NCBI RefSeq assembly: GCF_945952095.1 | Contig: NZ_CAMFHL010000051.1 | Coordinates: 1-38,318 of the forward strand | DNA length: 38,318 bases | Direction of reading: 5' to 3' | From: an uncultured Arsenicibacter sp. | Lineage (GTDB): Bacteria; Bacteroidota; Bacteroidia; Cytophagales; Spirosomataceae | Shown: positions 24,008-32,007 of the stretch, one piece after another | How the letters are laid out: each line of letters opens with the position of its first letter | How positions within the stretch are numbered: the stretch's first letter is position 1 | Notes under the pieces: generated by a model | What the model was told of the DNA's origin: nothing | Database searches by the model: none | Seen by the model: only the letters and a program-made list of their open reading frames with translations | Translations under genes and position numbers: made by a program

Positions 24008-24844
24008 TTAAAAAGGTGTTCGAAGCCCGTTTCGATAACGATTCCAGGAAGAACTATTTAGTTGATAAGTTAAACGGACAGCCAGTGCACCATAGCCATC
24101 CCGCTTGGATGGATTACCCCGCTGGGCAAACGACAGGTTAGGCGCCAGGCCTATTTCGGAGCGGCGGTCGGAGATGGCAGCCACAACGGGATGGAGCTTT
24201 GTAAAGTCCGGATACCTGGTACTGACATCATCCAGATAGTCATTCAGCACGTGCGTATAGGTGGCTTCGACAGCAATTTTGGTACGCATGCCAAAATCAA
24301 ACGGAATACCAATCCCGTACCGGATAATGCCCGGATACCGGCTGTAATTTACGCCTTCAGTGTGGAAGCGCGGTAGTTTTACAAGATACCCCTGATAGTT
24401 GGTCATTGTGTTCAGGTAGGTAACCCCCGCACCGGCCAGCAGGTATGGATTGTAGTTGTGGTTGGGATCGTTAACGCGCCAGAGATCGACTTTACCACCA
24501 ATCCACACGTCGGGGTTGATGCTGAAAAAGGAAAGGTTATTGTAATAAACACGCGTATATTTCTGCTTGCCCCAAATGTAGTATACCCGTGCATCAGCTC
24601 TCAGGGAGAAACGGTACCCTATGCGGCGGGCGACCGAAATACCGGCTTCGGCACCGAGGCGCGGATACCGGAAAATATCTTTTTCTTCGCTCATGTCACC
24701 GGCGTACCGGGTGGTACCGGCTTCGAAACCAATGGTCCAGGTGCCGGGAACGTCCTGCCAGTAGCGCCAGCGCTGTGCCTGTGTAACGGAGGTTGTAAGT
24801 AACCAGAAGCAGCTGATAAAAGCCAGTTGCTGAAGCAGTTTCAT
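24008..24844 (-). CDS. Outer-membrane beta-barrel protein
   Basis: A 278-residue protein. Residues 1-23 are a signal peptide ending in TQAQ. The rest is rich in alternating aromatic/glycine strands: WTIGFEAGTTRYAGDM, GISVARRIGYRFSLRADARVYYIWG, NPYLLAGAGVTYLN, YGIGIPFDFGMRTKIAVEATYTHVLNDY and YGALAVRLTYQL, i.e. about eight to ten strands of a small porin-like barrel similar to DUF6089/outer-membrane beta-barrel families. The opening GxxxYAGD motif is typical of such Bacteroidota proteins. The specific role is unknown. It diverges from purQ, with 108 bases between the starts. The stop lies in an AT-rich area with no clear terminator. Confidence 0.82.
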   Translation of the reverse strand: MKLLQQLAFISCFWLLTTSVTQAQRWRYWQDVPGTWTIGFEAGTTRYAGDMSEEKDIFRYPRLGAEAGISVARRIGYRFSLRADARVYYIWGKQKYTRVYYNNLSFFSINPDVWIGGKVDLWRVNDPNHNYNPYLLAGAGVTYLNTMTNYQGYLVKLPRFHTEGVNYSRYPGIIRYGIGIPFDFGMRTKIAVEATYTHVLNDYLDDVSTRYPDFTKLHPVVAAISDRRSEIGLAPNLSFAQRGNPSKRDGYGALAVRLTYQLNSSSWNRYRNGLRTPF

Positions 24845-24923
24845 GAGGTGTTACGGTTTAGGAGCGGCCAAGATAGGCAGGAATCGCAATATCCCCAAAT
24901 GCGGTTAAATGACTTCCGTTTCG

Positions 24924-24931
24924 TATCTTTG
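24924..24931 (+). promoter_or_regulatory. -7 element of purQ
   Basis: TATCTTTG, an exact TAnnTTTG match, 21 bases before the purQ ATG, giving a leader of roughly 15 nt. A TTA, not TTG, lies 16 bases upstream. Confidence 0.55.
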
Positions 24932-24952
24932 CACCGGCAAATTCATATCCTA

Positions 24953-25639
24953 ATGAAATTCGGCGTAGTCGTATTCCCGGGCTCAAACTGCGATCAGGAC
25001 GCAGTTGATGCTCTGACATTAATGGACCAGGAGGTCGTAAAACTGTGGCACAAAGACCACGATCTGCAAGGCTGTGATTTTATCATCCTGCCTGGCGGCT
25101 TTTCGTACGGTGACTATCTGCGTACGGGTGCTGTGGCTCGTTTTTCACCTATTATGAACGAAGTGATCGCGCATGCTAACCGGGGTGGTTATCTGATGGG
25201 TATCTGCAACGGTTTTCAGATTCTGGCCGAAGCACGTCTGGTACCGGGTGTATTACTGCGTAACACCAGCCAGAAATATGTTTGTAAAAACATCTACCTG
25301 AAACCGGAATCGACAGACGCGCTGCTGACAGCGGGGCTGGAGAAGCCCGCCTATAAAATTCCGATTGCTCACGGTGACGGCCGTTACTTTGCTGACGCTG
25401 ATACCCTGAAGCAACTCAATGACAACGGGCAGGTTTTGTTCCGTTACTGCGATGAGGCCGGCAACATTACCGATGAGGCCAATCCGAATGGTAGTCTGGA
25501 AAATATCGCCGGCGTCTGCAATGCCGCTAAGAACGTATTCGGCATGATGCCACACCCTGAACGGGCTGCTGATCCGGCACTGGGCAACACAGACGGCCGC
25601 CTGATTCTGGAGCAGTTACTGAAAGTGGTGTTAGTATAG
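24953..25639 (+). CDS. purQ: Phosphoribosylformylglycinamidine synthase subunit PurQ
   Basis: A 228-residue class I glutamine amidotransferase that supplies ammonia to PurL in the fourth step of purine synthesis, in a complex that also needs PurS. The triad is complete: Cys85 in GICNGFQ, His201 and Glu203 in MMPHPERA. The N-terminal block KFGVVVFPGSNCDQDA and LPGGFSYGDYLRTGA are family hallmarks. The open frame continues upstream to 24827, but an exact -7 element at 24924-24931 and the family start both point to the ATG at 24953. The length shows this is the small-subunit type, not the fused PurL of gamma-proteobacteria. A terminator shared with the convergent ricT follows. purD is nearby on the other strand. 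Confidence 0.97.
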   Translation: MKFGVVVFPGSNCDQDAVDALTLMDQEVVKLWHKDHDLQGCDFIILPGGFSYGDYLRTGAVARFSPIMNEVIAHANRGGYLMGICNGFQILAEARLVPGVLLRNTSQKYVCKNIYLKPESTDALLTAGLEKPAYKIPIAHGDGRYFADADTLKQLNDNGQVLFRYCDEAGNITDEANPNGSLENIAGVCNAAKNVFGMMPHPERAADPALGNTDGRLILEQLLKVVLV

Positions 25640-25656
25640 ATCACTCAGGCATACAT

Positions 25657-25688
25657 AAAAAAGCCAGCTCTTCCGGGCTGGCTTTTTT
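25657..25688. terminator. Bidirectional terminator between purQ and ricT
   Basis: A perfect 12-bp stem (25657-25668 with 25677-25688), six A at the left base and six T at the right, so it gives a T-run on both strands. It fits the two convergent genes exactly. Confidence 0.92.
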
Positions 25689-25689
25689 A

Positions 25690-26955
25690 TTATGACGGAC
25701 GCCGGTTACCGGGGCCACGCTGTTTTTTTTCGGCCTGCGGTGCAGGTGATGCCGGTTGGGCAGCCGCTGCTTCTGTTTCGCCGGGACCTTTTTTCTTCTT
25801 CTTTTTCTTTTTCTTCGCCGCCGGGGCCTGTTTGATTGCGTACTTTTTGTCGAGCTTGTCCAGATCGCTGTTGAGGGCGGCTGGTGTAGCAGGCTCTTTC
25901 TTTTCTGCAACAGGGGTCAGCACATCAAACGATTCCGGAATGATGCCGTTGGCGTTGAGCGTCAGAATATCGAGCACCCGGCTGATCGGCAGCGGATGCC
26001 AGGTACTTTCCGAACTATAGCCAAACCACATGATCTTCCGGAAAATGTCCGTTTTCTGCAAAAACGCTCTTCCTTTGGTTGTTTCCAGGGGCTTGTCAAC
26101 GGCCGGGATGTCGCGCAGGGCATCCACGTACGTATCCAGCTCATAGTTCAGGCAGCACTTCAGCCGGCCGCATTGTCCGGACAGCTTAGCCGGATTCAGC
26201 GACAGGTTCTGGTAACGTGCTGCTGAGGTCGTAATGTTTTTGAAATCGGTCAGCCACGTGGAGCAGCAAAGCTCCCGTCCGCAGGAGCCAATACCACCCA
26301 GACGGCCGGCTTCCTGCCGCAGACTGATCTGCCGCATTTCAACCCGCACTTTAAATTCCGCCGCCAGGAGCTTGATCAGTTCCCGGAAATCGACGCGTTC
26401 TTCAGACGAGTAGTAGAACGTAGCTTTCGAGTTATCTGACTGAAATTCAACGTCAGACAACTTCATGTTCAGGTTCAGGTCGCGGATAATTTCGCGGGCA
26501 CGGTACATCGAAGGCAGATCGCGGGCAATAGACTGTTCGTGCTTCTCAAGATCCTTAGGCGTTGCCACCCGGTGAATTACCTTCATATCATCGGTGATCT
26601 GAAGGCTTTTTTTCTTAAGCTGCAACCGAACAAGTTCGCCCTGTAGTGAAACGGAACCCAGGTGATAACCTGATGCCATTTCAGCCACAACAAAGTCACC
26701 TGTTGTCAGATCCAGTTGGTGGACGTTGCGGAAATATTCCTTACGCCCCCCTTTAAATTTAATTTCGACGACATCAAAACGCTGAGAAACCGGCAGTACC
26801 ATGTCGCTCAGCCAATCGAACGAATTTAGTTTATTACAACCTCCGGTCCCGCATCCACCGCTGCTGCAACCTGCGACGGCGGTGCCGTTCGCTGCTGATG
26901 ATGACCCACCGCTTCGGGAGCCACATCCGCCCGTTGTACAGGATTTGCAAGACAT
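25690..26955 (-). CDS. ricT: PSP1 domain protein RicT (YaaT-like), with Cys-rich head
   Basis: A 421-residue PSP1/RicT-family protein. In Bacillus, RicT acts with RicA and RicF as an Fe-S-containing complex that affects RNase Y and RNA maturation. The PSP1 core spans about 57-290. The conserved cysteines are Cys225, Cys230, Cys231 (GSCGRELCCSTWL) and Cys262, Cys267, Cys268 (GQCGRLKCCLNYE). A further six Cys (3, 6, 11, 30, 35, 40) lie in a Gly/Ser-rich N-terminal tail absent from the Bacillus protein. The C-terminus (about 355-421) is low-complexity Lys/Ala/Pro with a nine-Lys run, probably disordered and RNA- or ribosome-attracting. It starts 77 bases after purD on the same strand and may be co-transcribed. 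The RicA/RicF partners are not in the window. Confidence 0.88.
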   Translation of the reverse strand: MSCKSCTTGGCGSRSGGSSSAANGTAVAGCSSGGCGTGGCNKLNSFDWLSDMVLPVSQRFDVVEIKFKGGRKEYFRNVHQLDLTTGDFVVAEMASGYHLGSVSLQGELVRLQLKKKSLQITDDMKVIHRVATPKDLEKHEQSIARDLPSMYRAREIIRDLNLNMKLSDVEFQSDNSKATFYYSSEERVDFRELIKLLAAEFKVRVEMRQISLRQEAGRLGGIGSCGRELCCSTWLTDFKNITTSAARYQNLSLNPAKLSGQCGRLKCCLNYELDTYVDALRDIPAVDKPLETTKGRAFLQKTDIFRKIMWFGYSSESTWHPLPISRVLDILTLNANGIIPESFDVLTPVAEKKEPATPAALNSDLDKLDKKYAIKQAPAAKKKKKKKKKGPGETEAAAAQPASPAPQAEKKQRGPGNRRPS

Positions 26956-27032
26956 ACTTTTTGCTCGTTTGGCCCGGGGCTACGGTCGGGAGGCGGCGGT
27001 TTGCTTACGCTCCACTTCCCGCATTCCGGGCG

Positions 27033-28319
27033 TTAATCATTATAACGAATTAGGTCCAGTCCGATGTCTCTACGGTAGTATTTACCTTCGTACTGAACGG
27101 TCCGGGCCGCTTCCTGCGACTTCCGGATGGCATTTTCCATGGAGTTGGCCAGGCCGGTAAGGGCCAGCACGCGTCCTCCGCTGGTAACAATCTGATTAGC
27201 TGAGGTAGTCGTTCCGGCATGGAATACCAGAACATCCTCAATCCGGCCGAGCTCGGTGATGACCTGTCCTTTCGTATAGTCTTCCGGATAGCCGCCCGAC
27301 ACAACAACGGTTGTCACGGCCGTCTGTGACGACACCTGTAACGACACCTTATCGAGTTCGCCGTCTGCGGCAGCCACCATCATTTCGGCAAAATCATTCT
27401 GAATCCGCGGCAGCACAACCTCGGTTTCAGGATCACCCATCCGGGCATTGTATTCAATGACGTAAGGTTCGCTTTTTACGTTCATTAAACCAATAAAAAT
27501 AAATCCTACGTACCGGATTCCTTCCTGCTGAAGACCGGCAAGCGTCGGGCGGACAACTTTCTCCTCGACTTTACGCAGGAAATTTTCGTTGGCAAACACA
27601 ACCGGCGATACGGCGCCCATGCCTCCGGTATTGAGTCCGGTATCGCCTTCGCCGATCCGCTTGTAATCTTTGGCTTCGGGCAGAATCTTATAGTTGACCC
27701 CGTCTGACAATACGAAAACCGATAGCTCGATCCCCCGCAGAAACTGCTCAATCACGACCTTTGCCCCGGCTTCGCCGAATTTATGGTCTTCCAGCATACT
27801 GCTCAGCGTGGCTTTGGCTTCTTCGGTTGTTTCAGCAATAATCACGCCTTTACCGGCGGCCAGTCCGTCGGCCTTCAGCACAACAGGTAACGAGTGAGTT
27901 TCCAGGTAGGTGAGGCCTTCCCGAAGGGTAGCTGCGGTAAATGTCTGGCTGGCGGCTGTCGGTATGCCGTAGCGTGACATAAACTGCTTGGAAAAATCTT
28001 TACTGCCTTCCAGCTGAGCGCCTGCCGCATCAGGGCCCACAATACGCAGTGCAGACAGATCGCTTTGCCGGCGCAGGTAATCAACCACTCCTTTTACCAG
28101 TGGTTCTTCCGGTCCCACAATCAGCAGGTCAATCGAATGTTTCCGGACGGCGTCAGCAATCAGACCAAAATCAGTATAACCAATCGGAAGGTTGGTGGCT
28201 ACCTGAGCCGTACCGGCGTTACCCGGTGCTACAAACAGGTTATCACAAAGCGGGCTTTGGGCAATTTTCCAGGCAAACGTGTGTTCGCGGCCACCCGAGC
28301 CAAGTATAAGTATATTCAT
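27033..28319 (-). CDS. purD: Phosphoribosylamine-glycine ligase PurD
   Basis: A 428-residue ATP-grasp enzyme that joins phosphoribosylamine and glycine, the second step of purine synthesis. The start MNILILGSGGREHTFAWKIA, the block VGPEEPLVKGVVDYL (68-82), KADGLAAGKGVI (149-160), TGGMGAVSP (231-239) and EYNARMGDPETE (289-300) are all diagnostic. The open frame runs 18 codons further upstream, but that part is Cys/Pro-rich and foreign to the family, so the ATG at 28319 is chosen. It lies 87 bases after recQ and 77 bases before ricT on the same strand; they may be one transcription unit, since no clear terminator is seen between them. Confidence 0.97.
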   Translation of the reverse strand: MNILILGSGGREHTFAWKIAQSPLCDNLFVAPGNAGTAQVATNLPIGYTDFGLIADAVRKHSIDLLIVGPEEPLVKGVVDYLRRQSDLSALRIVGPDAAGAQLEGSKDFSKQFMSRYGIPTAASQTFTAATLREGLTYLETHSLPVVLKADGLAAGKGVIIAETTEEAKATLSSMLEDHKFGEAGAKVVIEQFLRGIELSVFVLSDGVNYKILPEAKDYKRIGEGDTGLNTGGMGAVSPVVFANENFLRKVEEKVVRPTLAGLQQEGIRYVGFIFIGLMNVKSEPYVIEYNARMGDPETEVVLPRIQNDFAEMMVAAADGELDKVSLQVSSQTAVTTVVVSGGYPEDYTKGQVITELGRIEDVLVFHAGTTTSANQIVTSGGRVLALTGLANSMENAIRKSQEAARTVQYEGKYYRRDIGLDLIRYND

Positions 28320-28406
28320 TTTAGGATGGAAGCAGAGAGGGAACAACGGACAGACGCAAAATGCCGTTACCACCTGACCGGCAATGATTCCTCTCTGTTT
28401 CCCGGT

Positions 28407-30623
28407 TTAATTTGCTACTTCTGATAAGAACTTGATACGCATCAGCCGGAGTTCCTGCTCGGTAAAATCATCCCCTCCGAATTCACGCATCGCCACGGCA
28501 ATATTGTCGGTTTCGGCCGCCATGAAATAGTCATAAATTTCATCCTGACGATCGTCATCCATAATCTGATTGATGTAATAATCCAGATTCAGCCGTGTAC
28601 CTGAATAGCAGATATGTTCGATTTCTTCGACCAGATCTTCCATACTTAAGTCTTTGGCTTCGGCTATCTCATCAAGGTCAACCTTACGGTCGATCTGCTG
28701 GATAATGAAGATTTTGACTTTTGACTTGTTCACCGTTGATTTAACGACTACATCCTTAGCGGTTTCGATGTCGTTGTCTTCAACGTATTTGGCAATCAGG
28801 TCAATAAACGGCTTGCCGAACTTCTGGACCTTGCCCATGCCCACCCCGTTGATCTGGGCCATTTCCTCCCGTGTACTCGGGTAGGTAGTGGCCATCTCTT
28901 CCATCGACGGATCCTGGAAGATAACGTAGGGTGGCAGGTTTTTTTCCTTGGCAACCTTTTTCCGCAGCGCCTTCAGTAAGCCAAGCAGTTCCTCGTCGTA
29001 GGCGGCTCCTCCGCCCGACGGAGCAACGTCTTTGTCGTCGTCGTCTTTGCCGTCGGCCACCTGCTGATCGTAGGTATGGTCTTTATGCAGCGTAACCGGA
29101 TAAGGGTCTGCAATGTATTTCAGCCCTTTTTCGGAAACTTTCAGGACGCCGTAGTTGTCAACATCCTTATCGATATACCCCAGAATTGTCAGCTGCCGGA
29201 TAATTGAGCACCAGCCATCCGGTGTTTCGCAGAAGTCCTTACCCTGGCCGTATACCTCAAGCTTATTGTGTTCGTAACTGGTAATGTACTGGTTGTCGGT
29301 TGCCGTCAGTACATCAGCCAGGTGATTGACGTCAAAGCGCTGGTCGGTCAGCAATACCGTGCGCAGGGCCAGTACTACTTCTTCCTGTATCTTGAACTTA
29401 GGCGTTGCTTTCAGGCAGTTATCGCAGAAACCGCAGTCTTTGTCCACATACTCACCGAAGTAGCTTAGCAGCTGGCGGCGACGGCACGTGCCGAGGTTGG
29501 CATATGATACCATTTCCGTCAGCAGATGTCTGGCGTTATCGCGCTCGGTAACGGGCTTGTCCTTGTTGAATTTCTCCAGCTTAACGATGTCATCGTAGCT
29601 GTAGAACATAATACAGTTGCCCTCCAGCCCGTCGCGGCCGGCCCGGCCGGTTTCCTGGTAATAGCCTTCCAGCGATTTCGGTGCGTCGTAGTGAATTACA
29701 AAACGGACATCCGGTTTGTCGATGCCCATTCCGAAGGCAATCGTGGCGACAATGACATCGGCTTCTTCATTCAGGAAAGCATCCTGATTGGCCATGCGGG
29801 TGCCTGAATCCAGCCCGGCATGGTAAGGAAGTGCCTTGATGTCGTTCACGTTCAGGACTTCGGCAATATCTTCAACCGTTTTCCGGCTGAGACAATAGAC
29901 GATTCCCGATTTGCCCTTGTTGTTTTTGATGTATTTGATGAGCGCTTTTTTCGCGTCAACCTTAGGCTTGATTTCGTAGTAGAGGTTTTTGCGGTTGAAC
30001 GACGTCTTGTAAATGTCGGCGTCTTCCATCTGCAGATTCCGCTGGATATCCTGCTGAACCTTTGGTGTGGCGGTGGCGGTCAGGGCGATAACGGGCAGGT
30101 TGCCAATGTTATCGACGATACCTCTGATTTTACGGTATTCAGGACGGAAGTCGTGGCCCCATTCCGAGATACAGTGTGCTTCATCAATTGCGACAAAGGA
30201 AATATTTGCCTTTTTGAGGAAATCAAGGTTTTCCTCCTTCGTCAAAGACTCAGGGGCAATATACAGCAGCTTTAAGGTGCCGTTAAGGGTGTCTTTTTTT
30301 ACCTTCGTCATTTCTGCCTTCGACAGAGTCGAGTTCAGAAACTGGGCGTTAATACCAAAAGCGTTGAGTTGATCGACCTGGTTTTTCATCAGGGCGATCA
30401 ATGGGGAAATGACAATGGCCGTTCCTTCGCACACGATCGCAGGAAGCTGGTAGCACAACGATTTACCGGCGCCTGTTGGCATTATTACGAATGTATTCTT
30501 TCCGGCCAGGATATTATGAATAATGGCCTCCTGGTCACCCCGGAACTGGCTATAGCCGAAAATTTCTTTTAAACGTTCCTTGAGGGTTACCTGAATGGTT
30601 TGCTCCGCCTGCATCATGCTCAC
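28407..30623 (-). CDS. recQ: ATP-dependent DNA helicase RecQ
   Basis: A 738-residue 3'-5' DNA helicase for recombination and repair. Walker A PTGAGKS contains Lys54; the DEAH box (AIDEAHCISEWGHDFRP) is at 147-150; the second RecA lobe has GIVYCLSRKTVEDIA, ATIAFGMGIDKPDVRFVIH and YYQETGRAGRDG. The RecQ-specific zinc module has Cys380, Cys397, Cys400, Cys403. The winged-helix RQC domain follows (about 410-510), then an HRDC domain (about 538-620, YDEELLGLLKALRKKVAKE...). A further ~115 residues are a helix-turn-helix-like C-terminal extension not present in E. coli RecQ (609 aa) but usual in this phylum. The start is the first of several nearby Met (MSMMQ). The region upstream has no matching -7 on its strand. 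Confidence 0.96.
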   Translation of the reverse strand: MSMMQAEQTIQVTLKERLKEIFGYSQFRGDQEAIIHNILAGKNTFVIMPTGAGKSLCYQLPAIVCEGTAIVISPLIALMKNQVDQLNAFGINAQFLNSTLSKAEMTKVKKDTLNGTLKLLYIAPESLTKEENLDFLKKANISFVAIDEAHCISEWGHDFRPEYRKIRGIVDNIGNLPVIALTATATPKVQQDIQRNLQMEDADIYKTSFNRKNLYYEIKPKVDAKKALIKYIKNNKGKSGIVYCLSRKTVEDIAEVLNVNDIKALPYHAGLDSGTRMANQDAFLNEEADVIVATIAFGMGIDKPDVRFVIHYDAPKSLEGYYQETGRAGRDGLEGNCIMFYSYDDIVKLEKFNKDKPVTERDNARHLLTEMVSYANLGTCRRRQLLSYFGEYVDKDCGFCDNCLKATPKFKIQEEVVLALRTVLLTDQRFDVNHLADVLTATDNQYITSYEHNKLEVYGQGKDFCETPDGWCSIIRQLTILGYIDKDVDNYGVLKVSEKGLKYIADPYPVTLHKDHTYDQQVADGKDDDDKDVAPSGGGAAYDEELLGLLKALRKKVAKEKNLPPYVIFQDPSMEEMATTYPSTREEMAQINGVGMGKVQKFGKPFIDLIAKYVEDNDIETAKDVVVKSTVNKSKVKIFIIQQIDRKVDLDEIAEAKDLSMEDLVEEIEHICYSGTRLNLDYYINQIMDDDRQDEIYDYFMAAETDNIAVAMREFGGDDFTEQELRLMRIKFLSEVAN

Positions 30624-30879
30624 TCGAAGTACAAATAGTTACTGATTGATGGTCTTCGCTGTATCTTTGTTCTTAGTCTGTGATTGAAGATATAAAAAGA
30701 AAGATAAAAGAAAAACAGACGTCCTGAAAATCTGATGTGTAATCATTGTATGGTCAGTGTAAACAAGTCGCTTTTTTCTTTTATAGACGTAAAACCTATT
30801 GATCTTTTATCTTATTGCTGGTTTGTTTCCCTTTAATGGGTAGCGAATTTACAAAGCAATTTGGTTGTAATCGCGTATT
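30624..30879. other. AT-rich intergenic region between recQ and kdsD
   Basis: 256 bases between divergent genes, rich in A/T with runs such as TAAAAAGAAAG. It holds one plus-strand -7 element (30662-30669) and a dispersed 11-bp inverted repeat AAGATAAAAGA/TCTTTTATCTT (30701-30711 and 30803-30813). No gene or RNA is recognised. Confidence 0.5.
30662..30669 (+). promoter_or_regulatory. -7 element towards kdsD
   Basis: TATCTTTG with TTG at 30646-30648, 13 bases upstream, the same spacing as at 15961-15984. It is 211 bases before the kdsD start, so the link is tentative. A second candidate, TATTTTG, sits directly at the start codon. Confidence 0.4.
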
Positions 30880-31854
30880 TTGAACTTGAAACTACTAAAA
30901 AATCCGCAATTAATTGCCCGTCAGGTACTGCTTGATGAGGCTGAGGCCATCCGGAAAGTCACCGAACGGCTCGATAACCGTTTCGATGATTGTGTAAACA
31001 AAATCCTGTCAATCAGTGGTCGGGTAGTTGTGACTGGTATTGGTAAAAGTGCCATCATCGCCCAGAAGATTGTGGCTACCCTTAATTCTACCGGTACGCC
31101 GGCGCTGTTTATGCACGCCGCCGATGCGATTCACGGTGATCTGGGTATGATCCGGGAGGGGGACGTGGTTATTGCTATTTCACGGAGTGGTAATACACCT
31201 GAAATCAAGGTGTTAGTGCCCTTATTGAAGCGGACTGGTGTGCCGCTGATTGGCATGGTCAGCGACACGGGATCTTACCTGGCGAAACATAGCGACTATG
31301 TGCTCGAAGCCTACGCCGAACGGGAAGCGGATCCGCTGGATCTGGCCCCGACGACCAGCACGACTGTTGCCCTGGCCCTCGGCGATGCCCTGGCGGTGAG
31401 CCTGCTGGTTGGCCGCGATTTTACGCGGCAGGATTTTGCACGTTATCACCCGGGTGGTTCGCTGGGCAAAAAACTTTATCTGAAAGTAGCTGATATTTAT
31501 CCGCACAATGCCTGTCCGAAAGTATCGGCAACGACGCCGGTGAAGGAAGCGATCATTGAAATTTCGTCGAAACGGCTTGGCGCCACGGCCGTCCTGAACC
31601 CCGACGATACACTGGCCGGTATCATTACCGACGGCGACGTACGCCGGATGCTGAACCGCAGCGACGATTTCCGGACGCTGGTCGCGCAGGATATTATGAC
31701 TGTCTCGCCCGTTTGCGTCTGTTCCGATGATTACGCTGTCCGTGCCCTCGAAATCATGCAGGAGCGTAACATCACCCAGCTGGTCGTGGTCGATGACGGC
31801 CTCGTACAAGGATTTGTCCATCTGCACGACCTGTTAAAAGAAGGTATCGTGTAG
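30880..31854 (+). CDS. kdsD: Arabinose-5-phosphate isomerase KdsD (SIS plus two CBS domains), TTG start
   Basis: A 324-residue KpsF/GutQ-family isomerase that turns ribulose-5-phosphate into arabinose-5-phosphate, precursor of Kdo in LPS. The SIS domain (about 40-185) has GIGKSA with Lys56, SRSGNTPEI with Glu108, EREADPLDLAPT with Glu149 and ARYHPGGSLG with His190; these match E. coli KdsD Lys59, Glu111, Glu152 and His193 with a constant offset of three. CBS domains follow at about 210-265 and 270-324. There is no usable ATG: an in-frame TAA at 30868 limits the start, and TTG at 30880 (or TTG 30886) gives the family N-terminus. The gene belongs functionally with rfaE1 and the ArnT-like gene in envelope synthesis but has its own transcription unit. 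Confidence 0.94.
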   Translation: MNLKLLKNPQLIARQVLLDEAEAIRKVTERLDNRFDDCVNKILSISGRVVVTGIGKSAIIAQKIVATLNSTGTPALFMHAADAIHGDLGMIREGDVVIAISRSGNTPEIKVLVPLLKRTGVPLIGMVSDTGSYLAKHSDYVLEAYAEREADPLDLAPTTSTTVALALGDALAVSLLVGRDFTRQDFARYHPGGSLGKKLYLKVADIYPHNACPKVSATTPVKEAIIEISSKRLGATAVLNPDDTLAGIITDGDVRRMLNRSDDFRTLVAQDIMTVSPVCVCSDDYAVRALEIMQERNITQLVVVDDGLVQGFVHLHDLLKEGIV

Positions 31855-31855
31855 G

Positions 31856-31956
31856 GGCGACCCCACGTGGTCGCCCGGATAATAATACCCATGGTCGCCC
31901 GGATAATAATACCCGTGGTCGCCCGGATAATAATACCCACATGGTCGCCCGGATAA
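31856..31956. repeat. 24-bp tandem repeat headed by a palindrome
   Basis: Immediately after kdsD: an inverted repeat GGGCGACC...GGTCGCCC, then three 24-bp units (31867-31890, 31891-31914, 31915-31938), identical except for G or A at the first base, then two extra bases and a partial fourth copy of 16 bp (31941-31956). Each unit has the core TGGTCGCCCGGATAATAATA. It lies between the kdsD stop and the terminator. Confidence 0.9.
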
Positions 31957-31982
31957 GCATTAATCTACTGACAATCAAAAGT

Positions 31983-32006
31983 AAAAAAGCCCCGTCAGGG
32001 GCTTTT
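31983..32006. terminator. Bidirectional terminator between kdsD and the ArnT-like gene
   Basis: GCCCC-GTCA-GGGGC stem flanked by AAAAAA on the left and TTTT on the right, giving a T-run for both convergent genes. The minus-strand side is the stronger. Confidence 0.9.
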
Positions 32007-32007
32007 G

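Noticed and set aside
28331..28402. Possible hairpin between recQ and purD (CAGAGAGG...CCTCTCTG)
   Set aside because: The arms are short, imperfect and more than 40 bases apart without a T-run; not convincing as a terminator.
31867..31956. CRISPR array
   Set aside because: The units are directly abutting without spacers and there are no cas genes.
31731..31978. Repeated peptide GIIIRATT read from the minus strand behind kdsD
   Set aside because: It arises only because the 24-bp repeat length is divisible by three; it overlaps kdsD and has no start signal.
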